In this document: positions 30,198-33,256 of the stretch, piece by piece | Position numbering within the stretch: position 1 is the first letter of the stretch | How the letters are laid out: each line of letters begins with the position of its first letter | From: Corallococcus sp. CA053C | GTDB taxonomy: Bacteria > Myxococcota > Myxococcia > Myxococcales > Myxococcaceae | Length of the DNA stretch: 33,256 nt | NCBI RefSeq assembly: GCF_003611675.1 | Contig: NZ_RAWA01000056.1 | Coordinates: forward strand, 1-33,256 | Direction of reading: 5' to 3' | Program-made: the position numbers and the translations under genes | Notes under the pieces: model-generated | What the model was told of the DNA's origin: nothing | The model's input: the letters and a program-made list of their open reading frames with translations, nothing else | Databases searched by the model: none

Positions 30198-31297
30198 CGG
30201 GCCTCCGCGAGCACGGCGGGTTCCCGCCGAACGAAGAACTGCCGCACGCCCAGCAGGACCAGCCCGCTGCCCACGAGCGCGAGCGCCTTGGCGAGCAGGG
30301 TGAGCTGGAGGTCGTAGTAGTAGTACGCACCGAACGTCAGCAGGAACGCCACCGCCAGGCCCAGCATCACGCTGCTGCGACGGTGGAAGCCGAGCGTCAG
30401 CATCAGCCCCGCGGCGAGCACACCCGGCGTGTTCAAGGTCATCCCCGTGAGCAGCACCAGCGCGGCGAGCGCGGGAAGCCAGGCCGCGCGCTCCTGCGAG
30501 AGCCCCTGCTCGCGGATCACCTGCCACCCCGTCCCCAGGGCCATCAGGGCCAGCGGAACGGTGAGCCACACGCCCGGCGCGAACTTTTCGTTGTAGAGGT
30601 AGTGGAAGCCGTCCTGGGACCCCACGGCGCTGCGGAACAACAGCCAGCCGGGCACCGCGCACGCGAGCGCGAAGGCGATGGGGCCCACGCGGGACCCCAG
30701 CGGGCCCTGCCGCAGCCGGGGCTCGAAGAGCAGCAGGCCGCAGAACGCCGCCGCGCCCACGAGCATCCACAGGTCCACGCCCACGCCCTTCATCGCCTCC
30801 GACGCCAGGACGCCCACCGCCACGAGGATGCCCAGGGTGGCCAGGAAGTAGAGGATGACGTCGGGGAACCAGGCCAGCAGCGCGACGCCTACCACCACTG
30901 CCAGCACCGACATGGCGACCACGCTGTCGCTGGCCTCCCCCATGCCGTACAGCAGCGCGCCCACGCCGGACAGACACGAGGCCAGGGCGAGCTGCTCCAT
31001 GAAGGGCCCGTGGGTCGCCCGTCGCAGGAAGACCGCGCCCACGCACAGCACCAGGCCGAGGGCGCCGAGCGCCGCCTCCTCCCGCCACAGCCCGACGCAG
31101 GCGAAGAAGCTGAGCATGAATGCGGAGGACAGCCACGCGCCCATGCCGGCCAGGGCCTTCACGAACCAGGGAGAGGCGCCCAGGGTCCGCTGCCGGACCT
31201 CCAGCGCCGTGCGGGCGCGCGACTCCACCTCCGCGTCCACCTGGCCTTCGGCCACCAATCCCGTCAGGACCTCACGCATCGAGGGTCGCAGGGCCAT
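30194..31297 (-). CDS. DUF4401 polytopic membrane protein
   Basis: 367 residues with about 11-12 hydrophobic segments and a ~50-residue charged N-terminus ('MREVLTGLVAEGQVDAEVESRARTALEVRQ'). The tract 'SPWFVKALAGMGAWLSSAFMLSFFA' that opens the membrane part is typical of DUF4401. ATG 31297 is preferred because GGAGGAG lies 7 bases upstream on the minus strand and the preceding gene stops 1 base before; an in-frame start at 31336 would overlap the DUF2157 gene by 38 bases. It sits between DUF2157 and GDYXXLXY genes, a conserved trio of unknown function in the inner membrane. Confidence 0.88.
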   Translation of the reverse strand: MALRPSMREVLTGLVAEGQVDAEVESRARTALEVRQRTLGASPWFVKALAGMGAWLSSAFMLSFFACVGLWREEAALGALGLVLCVGAVFLRRATHGPFMEQLALASCLSGVGALLYGMGEASDSVVAMSVLAVVVGVALLAWFPDVILYFLATLGILVAVGVLASEAMKGVGVDLWMLVGAAAFCGLLLFEPRLRQGPLGSRVGPIAFALACAVPGWLLFRSAVGSQDGFHYLYNEKFAPGVWLTVPLALMALGTGWQVIREQGLSQERAAWLPALAALVLLTGMTLNTPGVLAAGLMLTLGFHRRSSVMLGLAVAFLLTFGAYYYYDLQLTLLAKALALVGSGLVLLGVRQFFVRREPAVLAEAR

Positions 31298-31298
31298 G

Positions 31299-32312
31299 TC
31301 AGGTCTCCTCCGTGACGCCGGTGGCTTGGGACTCACGGCGCAGCCAGTACACGGCCAGCGCCACCTCGCCGATGATCAGCAGCGGCAGGATGAAGAGGGT
31401 CAGCTCCTCCGCGTGCGTGGCCTTGATGAGGAAGTAGCCCACCGCCGTGTTCACCAGCGTCATCACGCACAGCGAGCCCAGCGTGAGCAGGAACAGCTCG
31501 CCGTGCAGGTGGCGGTGCAGGGCCACGATGGCGCCCAGCGCCGCGAGCAGCAGCAGGAACGACAGGCCGGTGGCGAGCGAGCGGTCGTCGCTGTCGACGA
31601 TGAACACCACCGCTGCACCGAGCAGCGGCGTCATCGCCATGATGGCCAGGACGCGGGGCATCCACCGCCCCTGGAGCCAGGACACCCGGCGGTTGGCGAA
31701 GTGCTCGTAGGTGGCCCAGGCGAAGCCGTTGAGCAGGCCGAGCAGCAACGCGAGCTGTCCCTCCCTGGAGGCGCTCCAGTCGCGCATGCGCTGCTCCCAG
31801 AAGAGGATGACGCCGGTGTTGATGAGCACCAGCTGCAGCATCCACAGGGGCGTGAAGCGCGCCAGCGCCACCCACGGCAGGATGAGGACGCTCCATCCGA
31901 TGAACAGCTCATACGGATCCGCGCCCGTCTGGTACGTCTGTCCGTACACGGCGAGCAGCGGGCCCACGAGCACCGCGGACGCGAGCAGCGCGAACTGGCC
32001 CGCGGGCCGGTCCCCCAGCCGCCACGCGCCCACGGCCGTCCCGGTGATGCCCAGGGCGACGAGGCCCAGCTTCGCGAAGCGTCCCATCTCCGCCCAGTTG
32101 TAGGCGAAGAAGTACACCACGCCCGCCAGCACCAGCAGCGAGCCCAGGCCCATCAGCGTCGTGGACAGGAACGTGCGCCAGGCGGAACGCGACGGCGTGG
32201 CGACGGCCAGGTGCAGCGCGCGTCGGTACGCGTCCGGGGACAGGATTCGGGCGTCCGCCAACGCGTGCAAGCGTTCAGGCGTCGCCTCCAGGTCGAGGAA
32301 GTCTTTCGGCAC
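31299..32312 (-). CDS. DUF2157 polytopic membrane protein
   Basis: 337 residues. A short cytosolic N-terminus ('LHALADARILSPDAYRRAL'), which looks like a small helical module, is followed by about ten hydrophobic segments, among them 'MGLGSLLVLAGVVYFFAYNWAEMGRFAKLG', the family hallmark. 'GQTYQTGADPYELFIGWS', between segments, is also characteristic. GTG 32312 is the start; no strong ribosome binding site is visible. It is the first gene of the DUF2157/DUF4401/GDYXXLXY trio and follows the alpha/beta hydrolase gene by 49 bases on the same strand. The function of the family is not established. Confidence 0.88.
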   Translation of the reverse strand: MPKDFLDLEATPERLHALADARILSPDAYRRALHLAVATPSRSAWRTFLSTTLMGLGSLLVLAGVVYFFAYNWAEMGRFAKLGLVALGITGTAVGAWRLGDRPAGQFALLASAVLVGPLLAVYGQTYQTGADPYELFIGWSVLILPWVALARFTPLWMLQLVLINTGVILFWEQRMRDWSASREGQLALLLGLLNGFAWATYEHFANRRVSWLQGRWMPRVLAIMAMTPLLGAAVVFIVDSDDRSLATGLSFLLLLAALGAIVALHRHLHGELFLLTLGSLCVMTLVNTAVGYFLIKATHAEELTLFILPLLIIGEVALAVYWLRRESQATGVTEET

Positions 32313-32361
32313 GGCACGGGACTGTACCCGGTTCGCGCGCCCGCTGGAGCCTCGCGTCCGC

Positions 32362-33255
32362 TCAGCCGCCGGTGGCTCCCTGACCCAGGAAGGCCTTCAG
32401 CTCGGGGAGCACGCGCTCGGGCCGCTCCAGGTGCGGACTGTGTCCGCAATCCACGCGCAGCACGCGGGCCTGGGGCAGCCTCTTCGCGGCCTCGTCCGCG
32501 AGCGTGAGGGGCAGCGTCTCCTCGCGCTCGCCCCAGACGAGCAGCACCGGCACCTTCACCTCACCTAGTCGCTCGCGGCGGTGGAACACTGGGCCCGTCA
32601 GGGGCACGAGCGCGTTGAAGGCCTGGGCCGCCTCCGGCCGTCCGCCCGGCACGGCCATCAACTCATAGCCCAGCGCCCCCAGCCGCTCCCCCAGCGGCGT
32701 CGGTGGGGGCGGCAGCATCCGGGACATCGCCCAGGGGCCCAGGTTGCGCGCCAGCCGCTCCGGCCCCGCGCGGAAGAACAGGCGCGAGGCGCGCGTCATC
32801 TCCGGCCCCAGCCCCATCGCGTCCACCAGCACCAGCCGCTCCACCGGCACCGTCCCGCGCAGCGCCAGTTCCAGCGCCACCAGCCCGCCCAGCGAGTGGC
32901 CGACCACCGCCACCGGCCCCGGCTCCAGCATCCCCAGCACCTCCTCCACCGGCCGGGTGAAGAACTCCACCGCGTCCTCCGCCGACCGCACGCGCGTGTC
33001 CGACGCGGTGGACTGGCCAAAGCCGGGCAGGTCCAGCGCTAGGACGCGGTGGCTCCGGGCGAGCACCGTCAGGTAGGGGAACCAGTGCGTTGCCGAGTGG
33101 CCCCGCCCGTGCAACCACACCACCGTCGGCCCCGACCCGGCCGCTCCCGGGCTCCCTTCGAGGATCCGCACCGCGCCGCCTCCGGGCAGCCAGTGCACCT
33201 GGGGCACCACGGCGGGGGCCAACTGGGCCAGGAGCCCCGCTTCCACGGGGCCCAC
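32362..33255 (-). CDS. Alpha/beta hydrolase (possibly truncated at the window edge)
   Basis: 297 residues are visible. The fold and triad are clear: oxyanion region 'VVWLHGRGHSATHW', 'VLALDLPGFGQS', nucleophile elbow 'VVGHSLGG', the acid in 'LLVWGEREETLP' (Glu rather than the usual Asp, or one of the neighbouring acids), and the catalytic His in 'DCGHSPHLERPE'. Ester, epoxide, haloalkane or C-C bond hydrolases share this layout, so the substrate is open. A GTG at 33255 could be the true start, since the length fits the family (~270-300), but the gene may continue past the window. It is probably upstream of, and perhaps co-transcribed with, the DUF2157 operon. Confidence 0.87.
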   Translation of the reverse strand: MGPVEAGLLAQLAPAVVPQVHWLPGGGAVRILEGSPGAAGSGPTVVWLHGRGHSATHWFPYLTVLARSHRVLALDLPGFGQSTASDTRVRSAEDAVEFFTRPVEEVLGMLEPGPVAVVGHSLGGLVALELALRGTVPVERLVLVDAMGLGPEMTRASRLFFRAGPERLARNLGPWAMSRMLPPPPTPLGERLGALGYELMAVPGGRPEAAQAFNALVPLTGPVFHRRERLGEVKVPVLLVWGEREETLPLTLADEAAKRLPQARVLRVDCGHSPHLERPERVLPELKAFLGQGATGG

Positions 33256-33256
33256 G

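Noticed and set aside
1..33256. CRISPR arrays, insertion sequences, integrases, tRNA or rRNA genes
   Set aside because: I looked for regularly spaced repeats, transposase or recombinase motifs and RNA gene signatures on both strands and saw none.

Overview
The window is about 33 kb of very GC-rich bacterial DNA, densely packed with genes whose third codon positions are almost all G or C. A Ser/Thr kinase with a Pro-rich linker and PEGA-like C-terminus, a GAF/AAA+ sigma-54 activator, a PilZ-type domain, an LpoB/COG3014 pair and a tetraheme lipoprotein together suggest a myxobacterium (Myxococcus/Corallococcus-like). That assignment is inference from gene content and composition; no rRNA or other taxonomic marker is present. 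I see no tRNA, rRNA, CRISPR array, insertion sequence or prophage gene, so this looks like chromosomal core or near-core sequence.

Layout. 1-2014 (+): end of a PilZ-like protein, then cytidine deaminase and an AtzA/TrzN/adenosine-type deaminase that form a nucleoside or base salvage pair. 2034-3395 (-): an orphan membrane histidine kinase, convergent with the deaminases and divergent from the next block. 3673-10958 (+): an envelope block with PspA, a membrane-tethered substrate-binding-like protein, a membrane-anchored helical protein, a large lipoprotein, a MacB/LolD-type ABC ATPase and permease, and a small membrane protein. The last junctions are 4-base stop/start overlaps. 11067-15485 (+): a PEGA-type Ser/Thr kinase and a Ycf46-like AAA+ ATPase, separated by a leader with competing hairpins.

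15518-20762 (-): a single-domain response regulator overlapping a degenerate-metallophosphatase/tetraheme cytochrome lipoprotein, then a LysM lytic transglycosylase and an L,D-transpeptidase (cell-wall remodelling). 20944-27616 (+): a MscS channel, an outer-membrane barrel candidate, a secreted helical-repeat protein, LpoB, a COG3014-like lipoprotein, a ZIP-family transporter and a methyltransferase. 27617-27958 is the only gene-free stretch longer than 300 bases. It carries two phased palindromes, a near-consensus sigma-54 promoter and a perfect 14-bp hairpin, all ahead of a sigma-54 activator gene (27959-29680, +). 29700-33255 (-): an alpha/beta hydrolase cut by the window edge, then a DUF2157 / DUF4401 / GDYXXLXY membrane operon.

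The common theme is envelope maintenance: membrane stress (PspA, MscS), lipoprotein/ABC export, peptidoglycan synthesis activation (LpoB) and peptidoglycan turnover (transglycosylase, L,D-transpeptidase), interleaved with signalling proteins. The candidates I find most worth pursuing are the autoregulatory-looking sigma-54 module at 27.6-29.7 kb, the PspA/substrate-binding-protein/helical-membrane-protein operon, and the extended LpoB cluster.
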